DNA of 64,000 nt from positions 124,001-188,000 of the forward strand of contig NZ_SWBP01000002.1 in NCBI RefSeq assembly GCF_005116455.1, in the 5' to 3' direction. The position numbers were made by a program, and so were the translations under genes. The DNA comes from Pedobacter cryophilus (GTDB lineage: Bacteria > Bacteroidota > Bacteroidia > Sphingobacteriales > Sphingobacteriaceae). Below the pieces are notes generated by a model that worked only from the letters and a program-made list of their open reading frames with translations, was not told the DNA's origin and ran no database searches. Shown here in pieces: positions 9,714 to 18,858 of the stretch (the first letter of the stretch is position 1; each line of letters begins with the position of its first letter).

Positions 9714-11306
9714 ATGAAAATTAACATCCCTATTATCACCAAACTCTGGCGCTTGTACAAAGAACGTCAGGAATACAAGAAACAAATCAAAATTCGTCTT
9801 TTAAGAAGGCAATTAAATAAAGGCCGTAAAGTAGTAGAAACGGAACATTGGACAAATCGGTACTTGGAGGAGGATAGAGAGGGGGAACAAGGATTAAAGA
9901 ACAAGGAGCAAGGAACAGAGATTAAGGAGGAAAAGTATGCTGCTATTGGAGCGCAGTTTTCAGTATTTGCGTTTATAGGCATCATTCCTGATGCGAAATC
10001 TGTTTTAGGCTGGAAATTTATTATCCCTATTTTCCTTCTGCTATTATTGCTGGCTTTTCTTCCGGTGATGGTGAAAGCAGAATTGAAATCAGATAGTAGC
10101 ACCACTTTAAAAATAGGAGACCAGGTTCCTGATCTGACCTTAAAGAACATCACTAATTATAAAAGCGCAACCGCTAAACTGTCTGATTTTAAAGGAAAGC
10201 TGGTGATTCTGGATTTTTGGGCTACCTGGTGTGGGGCTTGTGTAGCGCACCTGCCTGATGTTGCGAAATTACAACAAGAGTTTGATGGGCGTTTACAAGT
10301 GATTTTGGTAAATGCAGAGGCTAAAGCTTCAGAACAGCAATTACAATCTTTTTTGAAAAAGCATATAGGAACTTTCCCTCCTTTGCCGCTGATCTTAAAT
10401 GATCATCAGCTGAAACCTTTATTTCCATTTACTTCTATTCCCCATTATGTATGGATTAGTCCGGAAGGTAAATTATTAGCCATTACAGGAGCTGCGGAAC
10501 TGAATAGAGAACAGGTGAGCCAAAGCCTTCAGCAACCGTCTGCTGTGAAATTTGTGACCAAAGTCAACCTCGACTTAAAACAACCTTTGTTTTTAAAAGA
10601 AAATGCCACCCTGTCACAAGTACAGGCTTATCAGATCGTCTTAAAAGGATGGATTAGTGGACCAGGCAGTGGGGTGCATTTTAGAAAAAATGGGACTACT
10701 GTTTTTGGGCTTTCTATCACCAATAAATCATTAGAGAGCCTTTATCGCTTTATTAATAACCATCAAAAAGGGCTGATGCCCATGATGAATGTAAAGGAGG
10801 TAGCTGGTGATTTTGCCGAACCAAAAGAAGCATCACAAAAGGCCCTTTGGAATAAGGAAAATTTGTGGAGTGTGGATGTTCAGGTGCCTTTAAATCAAGC
10901 TCACTTACTGTATGACCGTTTGTTAGAAACACTCAATCAGAATTCTCCTTATATGGCTCAAATAGAAACCAGGCAATTGCCAGCATGGGGGCTAGAAAAA
11001 CTGCCGGATTTCGGAAAAACAGCAAAAGCAAAAGCAACATTGCAAAGCGGAGGGCTGATGATCCAACAGCAATCGACTTCTTTTTTAGTGAACTGCTTAA
11101 ATGCACAAGGACTTTCCTTGCCTGTTGTAGATAGAACCAATTTTGAAGGATTGCTGGATTTGCAGCTGAGCGGAGCCCTCCATACAGTAGATGCCATTAA
11201 CCAGGAACTGCTGCCTTATGGCCTTTGCCTTAAAGAAGGAGTTTATCCGGTAAAGCTATTTTCTATCTCAAAAAAAGAATCACCTCTTCAAACCCAAACT
11301 AAATAA
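9714..11306 (+). CDS. Membrane-anchored TlpA-like thioredoxin fused to a DUF3738-like C-terminal domain
   Basis: The 530-residue protein has a basic, charged N-terminal region (about 1-95), one membrane helix (about 102-122, IIPIFLLLLLLAFLPVMV) and an extracytoplasmic thioredoxin domain (about 130-275). That domain carries the redox motif WCGAC in FWATWCGACVAHLP. The C-terminal 250 residues end in a VVDRTNFEGLLDLQL segment and a PVKLFSIS strand, which resemble the end of DUF3738 proteins. It should act as a periplasmic thiol-disulfide protein. The SusC gene follows after four bases, so it is part of that operon. The ATG lies just past the repeat array, so transcription probably starts within or near the repeats. 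The DUF3738 assignment is by recalled pattern only. Confidence 0.8.
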   Translation: MKINIPIITKLWRLYKERQEYKKQIKIRLLRRQLNKGRKVVETEHWTNRYLEEDREGEQGLKNKEQGTEIKEEKYAAIGAQFSVFAFIGIIPDAKSVLGWKFIIPIFLLLLLLAFLPVMVKAELKSDSSTTLKIGDQVPDLTLKNITNYKSATAKLSDFKGKLVILDFWATWCGACVAHLPDVAKLQQEFDGRLQVILVNAEAKASEQQLQSFLKKHIGTFPPLPLILNDHQLKPLFPFTSIPHYVWISPEGKLLAITGAAELNREQVSQSLQQPSAVKFVTKVNLDLKQPLFLKENATLSQVQAYQIVLKGWISGPGSGVHFRKNGTTVFGLSITNKSLESLYRFINNHQKGLMPMMNVKEVAGDFAEPKEASQKALWNKENLWSVDVQVPLNQAHLLYDRLLETLNQNSPYMAQIETRQLPAWGLEKLPDFGKTAKAKATLQSGGLMIQQQSTSFLVNCLNAQGLSLPVVDRTNFEGLLDLQLSGALHTVDAINQELLPYGLCLKEGVYPVKLFSISKKESPLQTQTK

Positions 11307-11310
11307 GCTT

Positions 11311-14300
11311 ATGAAAATGAATAAATATGTTTTAATCATCTTATTAGGAGTCTATTTGCTATGCGCTGCAAGTGGACTTAAAGCCCAGCAAATGTTGAGC
11401 GGGCAATTAACAGATAGCCTAAGTGGGAGCCCTCTGCTAGGGGCAACTTTAAAAGTTTTACCCCAGGATAAACTATATAAGAGCAATAAAGATGGTCGCT
11501 TTAATTTTCCTGTTACTGGAGCACAAGTTCAACTCTTGATTAGCTATACGGGCTATCGCTTAAAAGTGCTGAATCTGAAAAGCCCTTTTCCAGCTACTTT
11601 AAATATAGCCATGGTACCGAGTACCCTGCAATTGAATGAAGTAGTGGTGAATACGGGTTATCAGGTAGTCCCGCTAGAACGTTCAGCAGGTTCATTCAGT
11701 TTAGTCTCGGCAAAGCAATTGGAAACCCAGGTTGGCAGTGATGTTTTAAGCAGGTTAGAGACTTTAGCCAGTGGATTAAGTTTTGACCGTACCGAACCCT
11801 TTGCACCAAAATTAGTGGTAAGAGGCTTAAGTACCATTAATGGTCCCAGAAGTCCATTGATTGTGGTTGATCAATTTCCTTATGAAGGCGATTTGAATAA
11901 CCTGAACCCCAATGATATAGAAAGTGTAACGGTGTTAAAAGATGCTTCTGCCGCTTCTATATGGGGAAGCAGGGCAGGAAACGGTGTGATTGTGATCACT
12001 ACTAAAAAGGGGGTATACAACCAGCCTTTAAAAGTAAGTTTTAACAGTTTTGCACAAAGCAGTGCGAAACCTGATTTAGGACAAATTCCCACCATGAGTG
12101 CTACCAACTTTATTGATGTAGAGCAAATGTTGTATGCTAAAGGATTTTATAATAGCGATTATCAGGCTGCCGATAAACCTCCCCTTAGCCCTTTAGTAGA
12201 AATGTTTTTTGCCAGGGATGAAGGTAAATTGACTGCACAAGAGGTAAATGATGCCTTGGCCATTTACCGAAAGGTAGATGTGCGCAGAGAATTATTGGAC
12301 AAGGTGTACCAGCAACGGTTTTTACAACAGTATCATTTAGGTTTAAGTGGAGGAAGTGCAAAACAGCGATGGAATTTTTCTGGAGGTTTTGATGATGGAC
12401 GCAGTGAATTGGATGCGCCTAATAAACGCTATAATTTGTTGGTGAACCAGGAAATTAAATTTTCTCCGAAGATAGATTTTCGTATGAATTTGGCTTATAC
12501 TCGCCAGCAGGCCGAAGATGGAAAAGATGGAATCAATACCATAAGTACCGCTAAAGGCAGTAATATTTATCCTTATGCTACTTTAAGTAATGAGCAGGGA
12601 GAACCCTTAGCACTCCCCAGAAATTATAGCCTCAACTATTTAGAAAGTCAGCAGAATAAAGGATTGCTCAACTGGTTTTATTATCCTTTAACAGATCATC
12701 AATACCGACAAGCATCTTCTAGTACACAGCATTTCACAGGTTCAGCAGAAGCGAGCTATCGAATTTTAAAGGATCTTAAATTTTCGATGCTTTATCGTTA
12801 TGAAAAGCAGGATGTTCAAAGCACTCAATTACAACAAGAAGAGGCTTATGCGGTCAGAAACTTGATCAATAGCTATTCCCGTAAAGCCACTAATGGAGAG
12901 ATCATTTATGGGATACCCCGAGGAGCGATCAAAGATGATGAAAGGAGTACTTTAAATATACAGCAGCTCAGGGCGCAGCTCAATTACCAGCACCAGTGGA
13001 AAAAAGGAGAATTATATGCGCTGGCTGGCGTAGAAAGAAGAAGTCTTGATCGTTTTAGTCAAAGTCAGCGTTTATATGGTTTTGATCAGGATACCTATAC
13101 CTATGGAAGTATCAATCCATTAACGCCTTATCCTACATGGGTAACGGGGTCTAACTCCTTTATTAGCGATGGCAATAGTATTGCAGCCGGAGCAGATCAT
13201 TACCTTTCTTTTTTTGCCAATGGTTCTTATACCTATCTCCAAAATTATAGCCTTACTGCAAGTGTACGCAGAGATGCTTCCAATTTATATGGCTTAAGCA
13301 CCAACAAGAAGTGGAACCCATTATGGTCTACCGGATTTGCTTGGAATATATCTGGCGAGGATTTTTATGGTTTAACAGCTTTACCTTATTTAAAGTTGAG
13401 GACTAGTTTTGGTTATAGTGGCAATTCAAATGCAGCACAAACAGCAGTAACTACTATACGCTACCGAGGGAGTTCATTATATACCGGTTATCCTTATGCT
13501 ACTTTCAATCAGTTTGAAAATCCTGAACTCCAATGGGAAACCGTAGGGATGTGGAATATAGGATTAGATTTTAGTAGCAAGGGAAATAGAATTTCTGGCA
13601 GTTTAGAAGGGTATAGAAAAAGAGCAAAAGACCTTTTTGGAACTTATCCTGTAGACCCTACAGCCGGAGTGGGGGCTTCGGTAACCCGTAATGTAGCGGC
13701 CATGCAAGGCTGGGGAGCAGATCTTCAGCTGAATACGATCAATACCAAAGGGAAGCTGCGCTGGGAAAGCCAGCTCAACCTGAGCTGGTATAAAGATAAA
13801 GTCACTGATTATTATTTGCCAAACGTACAGGTGAGTGATTTTGTAGGCAGTGTGCAACCTGGGGTAAGTGGTTTAGCCGGAAAGCCAGTTTATGCTATCT
13901 TTTCTTATCCATGGGCAGGTTTGAGTGCCACAGATGGCAGTCCACAGGGATTACTAAACGGCAGCCCTTCTGTCAATTATCAAACGATAATGGGGTCGGA
14001 AGCACAATTATCAGATTTGGTGTATCATGGAAGTGCTATTCCTTTATGGAATGGGGCATTCACCAATCGCTTTGCTTATAAAAGATGGGATTTGGAAGTC
14101 GCACTCCACTTTAAGTTCGCTTACTTTTTTAGAAGAGAAGCACTTTCTTATTCCTCACTTTATAATAATTGGGAAGGTCATCCAGAATTTGCACAAAGAT
14201 GGTTAGCACCGGGAGATGAGGTCAACACCAATGTTCCTTCTTTGGTTTATCCTGCTTCCATTAGTCGGGATATTTTTTATGCAGGAGCCCAAATTCAGGT

Positions 14301-14517
14301 AGAGCAAGGAGATCATGCCCGTATACAGTATGTAAATATGGCTTATAAAATCCCATTAAAACAAGCCCCCATCAGCCAATTGCAGGTTTATGCCAATATG
14401 GCTAATCTGGGGATTCTTTGGAGGGCAAATGATAAAGGAATTGATCCGGAATACAGATATAGTAATTCATTGCCTCCCATGCGTAGCCTGTCTTTGGGTT
14501 TGAGAGCTAATTTTTAA
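11311..14517 (+). CDS. SusC/RagA-family TonB-linked outer-membrane protein
   Basis: This 1068-residue protein starts with a signal peptide (MKMNKYVLIILLGVYLLCAA, cleaved after about residue 26). A carboxypeptidase-regulatory-like beta domain follows (GQLTDSLSGSPLLGATLKVL), then the plug with VVVNTGYQ and the SusC-typical GSRAGNGVIVITTKKG. The rest is a long beta-barrel ending in aromatic-rich LSLGLRANF, a normal barrel-assembly C-terminus. It imports oligomeric nutrients through the outer membrane with TonB energy and pairs with the SusD-like lipoprotein encoded 18 bases downstream. Length and domain order are normal for the family. The substrate is unknown, and no glycoside hydrolase or peptidase gene is adjacent. 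Confidence 0.95.
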   Translation: MKMNKYVLIILLGVYLLCAASGLKAQQMLSGQLTDSLSGSPLLGATLKVLPQDKLYKSNKDGRFNFPVTGAQVQLLISYTGYRLKVLNLKSPFPATLNIAMVPSTLQLNEVVVNTGYQVVPLERSAGSFSLVSAKQLETQVGSDVLSRLETLASGLSFDRTEPFAPKLVVRGLSTINGPRSPLIVVDQFPYEGDLNNLNPNDIESVTVLKDASAASIWGSRAGNGVIVITTKKGVYNQPLKVSFNSFAQSSAKPDLGQIPTMSATNFIDVEQMLYAKGFYNSDYQAADKPPLSPLVEMFFARDEGKLTAQEVNDALAIYRKVDVRRELLDKVYQQRFLQQYHLGLSGGSAKQRWNFSGGFDDGRSELDAPNKRYNLLVNQEIKFSPKIDFRMNLAYTRQQAEDGKDGINTISTAKGSNIYPYATLSNEQGEPLALPRNYSLNYLESQQNKGLLNWFYYPLTDHQYRQASSSTQHFTGSAEASYRILKDLKFSMLYRYEKQDVQSTQLQQEEAYAVRNLINSYSRKATNGEIIYGIPRGAIKDDERSTLNIQQLRAQLNYQHQWKKGELYALAGVERRSLDRFSQSQRLYGFDQDTYTYGSINPLTPYPTWVTGSNSFISDGNSIAAGADHYLSFFANGSYTYLQNYSLTASVRRDASNLYGLSTNKKWNPLWSTGFAWNISGEDFYGLTALPYLKLRTSFGYSGNSNAAQTAVTTIRYRGSSLYTGYPYATFNQFENPELQWETVGMWNIGLDFSSKGNRISGSLEGYRKRAKDLFGTYPVDPTAGVGASVTRNVAAMQGWGADLQLNTINTKGKLRWESQLNLSWYKDKVTDYYLPNVQVSDFVGSVQPGVSGLAGKPVYAIFSYPWAGLSATDGSPQGLLNGSPSVNYQTIMGSEAQLSDLVYHGSAIPLWNGAFTNRFAYKRWDLEVALHFKFAYFFRREALSYSSLYNNWEGHPEFAQRWLAPGDEVNTNVPSLVYPASISRDIFYAGAQIQVEQGDHARIQYVNMAYKIPLKQAPISQLQVYANMANLGILWRANDKGIDPEYRYSNSLPPMRSLSLGLRANF

Positions 14518-14535
14518 TATTAAAATGAGATAAAA

Positions 14536-15882
14536 ATGAAAAGAACATATATTTTATTGGGCATTTTATCAGCCTTCAGTAGTTGTGATAAATTTTTAGC
14601 AGAGAAACCAGATGCAAAACTGGCGGTCATTAATAGTTTAGAGGATGCGCAAGCATTATTAGATTATTATCCCAATGTGGATAGGAATGATGTAGGAGTA
14701 AGTGAGGCCAGTGCCGACAGCTATTTTCTTTCAGATGCCGAATGGGCTAGAAGAGCAGAATCAGATCAACGCATTTACCTATGGGAAAAAGATCAGCTTT
14801 TTATGCCCGATTCTCGTGATTGGAGACAAAGTTATGCCAATATTTATACGGCTAATGCGGTATTAGAAAGTTTAAAGAAAATTAAACGGACCACACAAAA
14901 TGCACTGCAATATGACAATGTAGCCGGACAGGCACACCTGTTAAGAGGTCGTACTTTTCTCATGCTGGTTTGGACTTGGGGTTTAGCCTATGATGAACAA
15001 ACAGCTGCTCAGAATTTGGGAGTCCCACTGCGGTTAAATACCAATTTTAATGAAAAAGTGCCCCGAGCAAATTTAGAGCAAACCTATCAGCAGGTGATAG
15101 ATGACTTGAAGGCAGCAAGTAAGTACCTCCCTTTACGTGGAAATTCTAAATTGAGGGGAAGTAAATTGGTGGCTTGGGGATGGCTATCCAGAACTTATCT
15201 GAGTCAGCGGGTTTATGAGCCGGCGGCAAGCTATGCCGATTCTGTATTGCAAGTGCAGAACACCTTATTAGACTACAATCAATTGAATAGTGCCGCTGCT
15301 TTTCCTATACCAGAACTGAATGCAGAGATTGTAATGGATACCAGATTATCTACTCCGGCAACATTGGCTCAATCCCGAGCTAAGATGGATTCTACCTTGA
15401 TATTATCTTATGCTGCAAATGATTTAAGAAAGAAGATTTATTTTAGAATAAATACGGATAAAAGCTATGCATTTAAGGGAAATTATGCAGGCGGACCTAC
15501 TTTCTTTAGTGGGATTGCGGTGGATGAAATGTACCTCAACCGAGCGGAGGGATTTGCCAGAACAGGTTTGCTGCAAAAAAGTATGGATGATTTAAATACC
15601 CTGCTGCTTAAAAGACATAGTACTGGAACCTATGTGCCTTTACAAAATTTGAATCAAACCTTACTGATTGAAAGGGTATTGGAGGAGCGAAAGAAAGAAT
15701 TAATCTTTAGGGGTTTAAGGTGGATGGACATCAAAAGATGGAATGCCGGTGGTGCTCAGCTCACTTTAAAAAGGAGGATCAATGGGCAGGAATATGTGTT
15801 GCTTCCTAATGATTTAAGGTATGCCATAGCCATTCCGCAGAATGCATTAGAATTAGGTGGTATTGAAGATAATCCCAGATAA
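14536..15882 (+). CDS. RagB/SusD-family nutrient-binding outer-membrane lipoprotein
   Basis: The 448-residue protein starts with a short leader and the lipobox AFSSC, placing the lipidated Cys at about residue 17. The EKPDAKLAVINSLEDAQALLDYY segment and the later AGQAHLLRGRTFLMLV helix match the SusD TPR scaffold. The ERKKELIFRGLRWMDIKRWN segment near the end is a hallmark of the family. It forms the lid of the SusC-type transporter encoded just upstream. The gene ends at a strong bidirectional terminator, so the operon is TlpA-SusC-SusD. Confidence 0.93.
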   Translation: MKRTYILLGILSAFSSCDKFLAEKPDAKLAVINSLEDAQALLDYYPNVDRNDVGVSEASADSYFLSDAEWARRAESDQRIYLWEKDQLFMPDSRDWRQSYANIYTANAVLESLKKIKRTTQNALQYDNVAGQAHLLRGRTFLMLVWTWGLAYDEQTAAQNLGVPLRLNTNFNEKVPRANLEQTYQQVIDDLKAASKYLPLRGNSKLRGSKLVAWGWLSRTYLSQRVYEPAASYADSVLQVQNTLLDYNQLNSAAAFPIPELNAEIVMDTRLSTPATLAQSRAKMDSTLILSYAANDLRKKIYFRINTDKSYAFKGNYAGGPTFFSGIAVDEMYLNRAEGFARTGLLQKSMDDLNTLLLKRHSTGTYVPLQNLNQTLLIERVLEERKKELIFRGLRWMDIKRWNAGGAQLTLKRRINGQEYVLLPNDLRYAIAIPQNALELGGIEDNPR

Positions 15883-15891
15883 AATGAAATA

Positions 15892-15925
15892 AAGAAAAGG
15901 GGTGTTTTAAACCCCTTTTCTTATC
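15892..15925. terminator. Bidirectional terminator between SusD and the convergent DUF6520-like gene
   Basis: A perfect AAGAAAAGGGGT / ACCCCTTTTCTT stem with a short loop, A-rich on the left and T-rich on the right. It lies ten bases after the SusD stop and just before the stop of the minus-strand gene. Confidence 0.85.
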
Positions 15926-15931
15926 ATATAC

Positions 15932-16264
15932 CTACTCTGCTTTAGTAGCGAAGGCATCATCAACTACAGCTTGATTGCTGCCATAACCATTAAGAATGGT
16001 TTGTAATTCTGACTGCGTATCAACGCTTTGGTCAACTTCCAATACACAAGGAATCTCATCTAGCTGGTCGCATGAAGGAATGTCCATGGCATCAATTAGC
16101 GTATACTCACTGCTGGTTTTGCTTTGACTTAAGGCATTGCCATCAAATCTCCAATAGGCATTTACCCTTTTAGATGATTTTACGGGTTTGAATGCAACAG
16201 TACTCACTGCTAAAATGATTCCTAAAAAGAGTGCGCTTGCACCCATAATTTTTGATCTATTCAT
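15932..16264 (-). CDS. Small exported protein, DUF6520-like
   Basis: This 110-residue protein has a hydrophobic leader (ALFLGIILAVSTVAF) and a short mature part with two Cys (IPSCDQLDEIPCVLEV) that could form a disulfide. In size and layout, and in having a MauE/DoxX-like gene next to it, it resembles the DUF6520 family of Bacteroidota, whose function is not known to me. It is downstream of and co-directional with the MauE-like gene (137-base gap) and converges on the SusD gene. The Cys pair and the redox-type neighbours (TlpA and MauE) suggest that the group handles thiols outside the cytoplasm, which is inference. Confidence 0.7.
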   Translation of the reverse strand: MNRSKIMGASALFLGIILAVSTVAFKPVKSSKRVNAYWRFDGNALSQSKTSSEYTLIDAMDIPSCDQLDEIPCVLEVDQSVDTQSELQTILNGYGSNQAVVDDAFATKAE

Positions 16265-16401
16265 GATATTAATTTTTAATAATTACTGTTTTTAATGAGG
16301 TGAACAGCCTCACCTTGGCTTTAATGATCCCTGGAGATCCTGATCATTTCAGTCGGATTTGTTTTGGGGGGTGGAGCCGGATCCGATGTTCCTTTGCGGT
16401 T

Positions 16402-16869
16402 TCAGGTTTTGTTGCCCATGTTTCTCCTTTCTGCTATAGCATCAGCTGGTGAATGCTTTAATTTTTCAAAATATATTGCTGTTATCGATAAAGCCAGGAA
16501 GAAAAGATTAAAAAAAAGATGTTGTGTCCAGCTCATTTCCGAGAGGACGCCACCACAACTACAGGGTACCCTATCAAAAACCAGCAGCTTTACCAAAATA
16601 ATGTACAGGGTAAAGGCGGTCAATAAAAGGGTAGAAAGATAAAGTCCAACTTTATAGGTGTACTTCACTAACAATAAAGTCACCAATAGCAATTCTAAAA
16701 AAGGGAGTGCAAAGGCGAGCACATCAGCCATCCAATTTGGGAACACCTGGTTACGCATTTGCGAAAGACTGAGTGAAGGATCTAATAATTTAGCGATGGC
16801 GGCATAGCTCCAAAGCAGGGTTAAAAAGAAAGTAGTGCTTACTCTTATGGACGAATAGTTCATCATCAT
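16402..16869 (-). CDS. MauE/DoxX-like redox-associated membrane protein
   Basis: The frame extends to a TTG at 16884, but the first ATG is at 16869, giving 155 residues. The hydrophobic profile suggests four membrane helices. The FFLTLLWSYAAIAKLLDP start and the VPCSCGG motif near residue 105 are characteristic of the MauE/DoxX-like group. Members are thought to maintain or transfer redox equivalents to periplasmic thioredoxin-like proteins. The nearby TlpA-like fusion on the opposite strand is a natural partner. A hairpin with a T-rich tail (AAAGGA...TCCTTTT, about 16898-16920) lies just upstream of it. Confidence 0.78.
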   Translation of the reverse strand: MMMNYSSIRVSTTFFLTLLWSYAAIAKLLDPSLSLSQMRNQVFPNWMADVLAFALPFLELLLVTLLLVKYTYKVGLYLSTLLLTAFTLYIILVKLLVFDRVPCSCGGVLSEMSWTQHLFFNLFFLALSITAIYFEKLKHSPADAIAERRNMGNKT

Positions 16870-17104
16870 CTGTTTTTTTATCAAATAAAACAGACCAAAA
16901 GGAGGAAAAACTTCCTTTTATTTTTATGAAAAAAAATTAATGTAAGAACCAGAAGAAAGCCTTTTTTTGAAGAGCAAACATTTTTTTTACCCCAACAGAC
17001 CAAAAAGCTTGCTCAAGGCTAAAAAATAAACAGAGGAGGGATGACCGATCTCTTTTTGCAGCATTTAACTTCAACCTATAAAAAAACGCTGCTGAATAAA
17101 ATCT

Positions 17105-17374
17105 ATGAAAGAAGACTTTATCAACGACTCTTCAGTAATTGCTTACCTCCATGAGCTATTAGAAATGCAGTATGAAATGTTACAATTACTCAAGAAACTG
17201 AGCAGTCCAAAAACGGCTACCTGGTTGGATAACAACGACATTAAAGCATTGCTCAAGATCAGTGATAGTACGCTCTATCGCCTCAAAAAAAACAGGCAAT
17301 TAAAGGTCCGTCTTATTGGTGGGAAACAATTCTATTTACTTTCGGAGTTGGAAGAGGTCATCAAAACGGTTTAG
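17105..17374 (+). CDS. Helix-turn-helix DNA-binding protein, excisionase-like
   Basis: This 89-residue protein has an N-terminal helical stretch (YLHELLEMQYEMLQLLKKL) and then a MerR/excisionase-type HTH (WLDNNDIKALLKISDSTLYR) ending in GGKQFYLLSELEEVI. This layout is common in small Bacteroidota proteins linked to mobile elements. No integrase is next to it. It precedes a REP-hairpin region and the DUF6266 cassette, so it might act on that cassette, but nothing in the sequence proves it. Confidence 0.78.
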   Translation: MKEDFINDSSVIAYLHELLEMQYEMLQLLKKLSSPKTATWLDNNDIKALLKISDSTLYRLKKNRQLKVRLIGGKQFYLLSELEEVIKTV

Positions 17375-17394
17375 AAAAACCTAGCCCATTGCAT

Positions 17395-17910
17395 TGAATT
17401 TTTGTCAGGCTAAGCGGAGTCGAAGCCTCTCTCTTGCATTGTGGATAGATAAAACGCAGGGTCAGCTAAAGCGAGACCCTGCTGGGACAGATTGCTGTAA
17501 TTTGAAATTATTGTCAGGCTGAGCGGAGTCGAAGCCCATTCTTTTGATACCGGAAACCCCTTCGACTCCACTCAGGGTGACACAGTGGTGGATTTGAAAT
17601 TATTTGTCAAATCCTAAAAAAAACCACCCCCTAACCCCCGCCAGCGGGGGACACTTTGCGTAATGGCCATTTAACAGAATCTTAATTTAAAACAAAAACG
17701 TTGCTTACGAATCCCAATTTTTGTCAGGCTGAGCGGAGTCGAAGCCCATATCTTGTAAAACGCATAACCCTTCGACTCCGCTCAGGGTGACATAGTGGTG
17801 GATTTGAAATTATTTACTTAAAAAACGCAGGGTCAGCTAAAGCGAGACCCTGCTGGTACAGTTGCTGTAATTTGAAATTATTTGTCAGGCTGAGCGGAGT
17901 CGAAGCCCAT
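17395..17910. repeat. REP-like hairpins and other small palindromes
   Basis: The 780-base gap to 18155 has no gene in its first 600 bases. It contains the REP arm GTCAGGCTGAGC...GTCGAAGCC at about 17403, 17514, 17724 and 17881. Partner arms CCCTTCGACTCC...CTCAGGGTGACA lie at about 17560 and 17768, so 17514-17582 and 17724-17792 form REP-pair hairpins. The palindrome CAGGGTCAGCTAAAGCGAGA-CCCTG occurs at about 17458 and 17825. A CCCCCGCCAGCGGGGG hairpin lies at about 17635-17650 and recurs at about 21183. Confidence 0.88.
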
Positions 17911-18020
17911 TTCTTTTGCTCTCCTTATACCCAAGCTTTGAACTTCTTTTGAAATCAGGCTGTTTTGAAAAGCACTCCAAAAGAAATCCCGAATCATTCC
18001 AAAGCAATGTCCTATAAATA

Positions 18021-18060
18021 GCAGTCAAATGCAGTCAGGATCAGTCAATTTCATTCAGCG
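18021..18060 (+). promoter_or_regulatory. Four CA(G/T)TCA direct repeats with 10-base period
   Basis: CAGTCA occurs at 18022, 18032 and 18042, and CATTCA at 18052, so the repeats lie on one face of the helix. A TACATTTG box matching the Bacteroidota -7 consensus TAnnTTTG is at 18085-18092, and the DUF6266 start is at 18155. The layout suggests an activator or repressor operator for the cassette. Confidence 0.6.
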
Positions 18061-18154
18061 TTATTTTATTTATAATCAGCTATTTACATTTGATTCAAGC
18101 AATAAAAAAACCGGTTTGATGCTTTAAAAATAATTATCATTAAAATTTAAAAAA

Positions 18155-18796
18155 ATGGGAAAATTTCAAAAAGGAATCCTGGGTGGATTCTCCGGCAAGG
18201 TCGGAACAGTGATTGGTAGTAACTGGAAAGGCATAGATTATATGCGCAGTTTACCAAGAAGGAACAAAAAAGATCCTACACAAAATCAGGTAGATGTGAG
18301 GATTAAATTTCTGTTGGCTATCAATTTTTTAAAACCAGCCAGCAGTATCATCACCAATGGTTATCGCAACATTACGGGTTCTTTAACCCCGCTTAATTAT
18401 GCGGTTTCCTACCATCTTAAAAATGCCATTATAGGCAACAGTCCAAATTTCGAATTAGATATGGCAAAGGTGGTGATTAGTCGTGGCGAACTCACTGGCA
18501 TTTCACAGCCTGTATTGAGTAGCGCTGTTGCGCAAACCATCAAGTTTGCCTGGACTGATAATTCTATGGTAGGTTTAGCAAAAGCAGATGATCAGGTGAG
18601 TGTATTGGTGTATCAGAAAGACTTGAACCTTCATATTATTTTAGAAAATGGAGCAGCAAGAGCTAGTGGCGAATTGGTGCTGGCTACCCCGGTCGAGTTT
18701 TCTGGTAAAGATGCAGATTGCTGGATGACCGTAAAAAGTGCGCAAGGCAAATTGATTGCTACTAGTGCTTATTTAGGTAAGATCACGGTGCTTTAA
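18155..18796 (+). CDS. DUF6266-family protein
   Basis: This 213-residue protein starts MGKFQKGILGGFSGKVGTVI, the glycine-rich N-terminal signature I associate with DUF6266 in Bacteroidota. The NWKGIDYMRSLPRR segment follows. The remainder is predicted beta-rich with no catalytic motif or membrane segment. The function of the family is not known to me. The gene has its own promoter-like box upstream and a terminator (18818-18846) downstream. It is followed by a membrane protein, a CHAP-type hydrolase and a lipoprotein with a C-terminal anchor, which suggests a structural or effector component of a lysis or release cassette (inference). Confidence 0.75.
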   Translation: MGKFQKGILGGFSGKVGTVIGSNWKGIDYMRSLPRRNKKDPTQNQVDVRIKFLLAINFLKPASSIITNGYRNITGSLTPLNYAVSYHLKNAIIGNSPNFELDMAKVVISRGELTGISQPVLSSAVAQTIKFAWTDNSMVGLAKADDQVSVLVYQKDLNLHIILENGAARASGELVLATPVEFSGKDADCWMTVKSAQGKLIATSAYLGKITVL

Positions 18797-18817
18797 AATT
18801 AATCAAATGTTTAACCT

Positions 18818-18846
18818 AAGTCCCGGGCGATGTTCCGGGACTTTTG
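18818..18846 (+). terminator. Terminator after the DUF6266 gene
   Basis: Stem AAGTCCCGG / CCGGGACTT with a T-run. A possible TTG start at 18844 for the next gene falls inside this terminator, which argues for the later ATG at 18859. Confidence 0.8.
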
Positions 18847-18858
18847 ATCAAAAAAATT

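Noticed and set aside
8090-9724. 544-residue open frame on the plus strand
   Set aside because: Its translation is the interspersed repeat read through (repeating KRF...SQYSKPRGSRNEFG units) with no fold or start signal, and the same modules appear non-coding elsewhere in the window.
18844-18858. TTG start five codons upstream for the holin-like gene
   Set aside because: It lies within the T-run of the terminator of the preceding gene. The ATG at 18859 is a better start.
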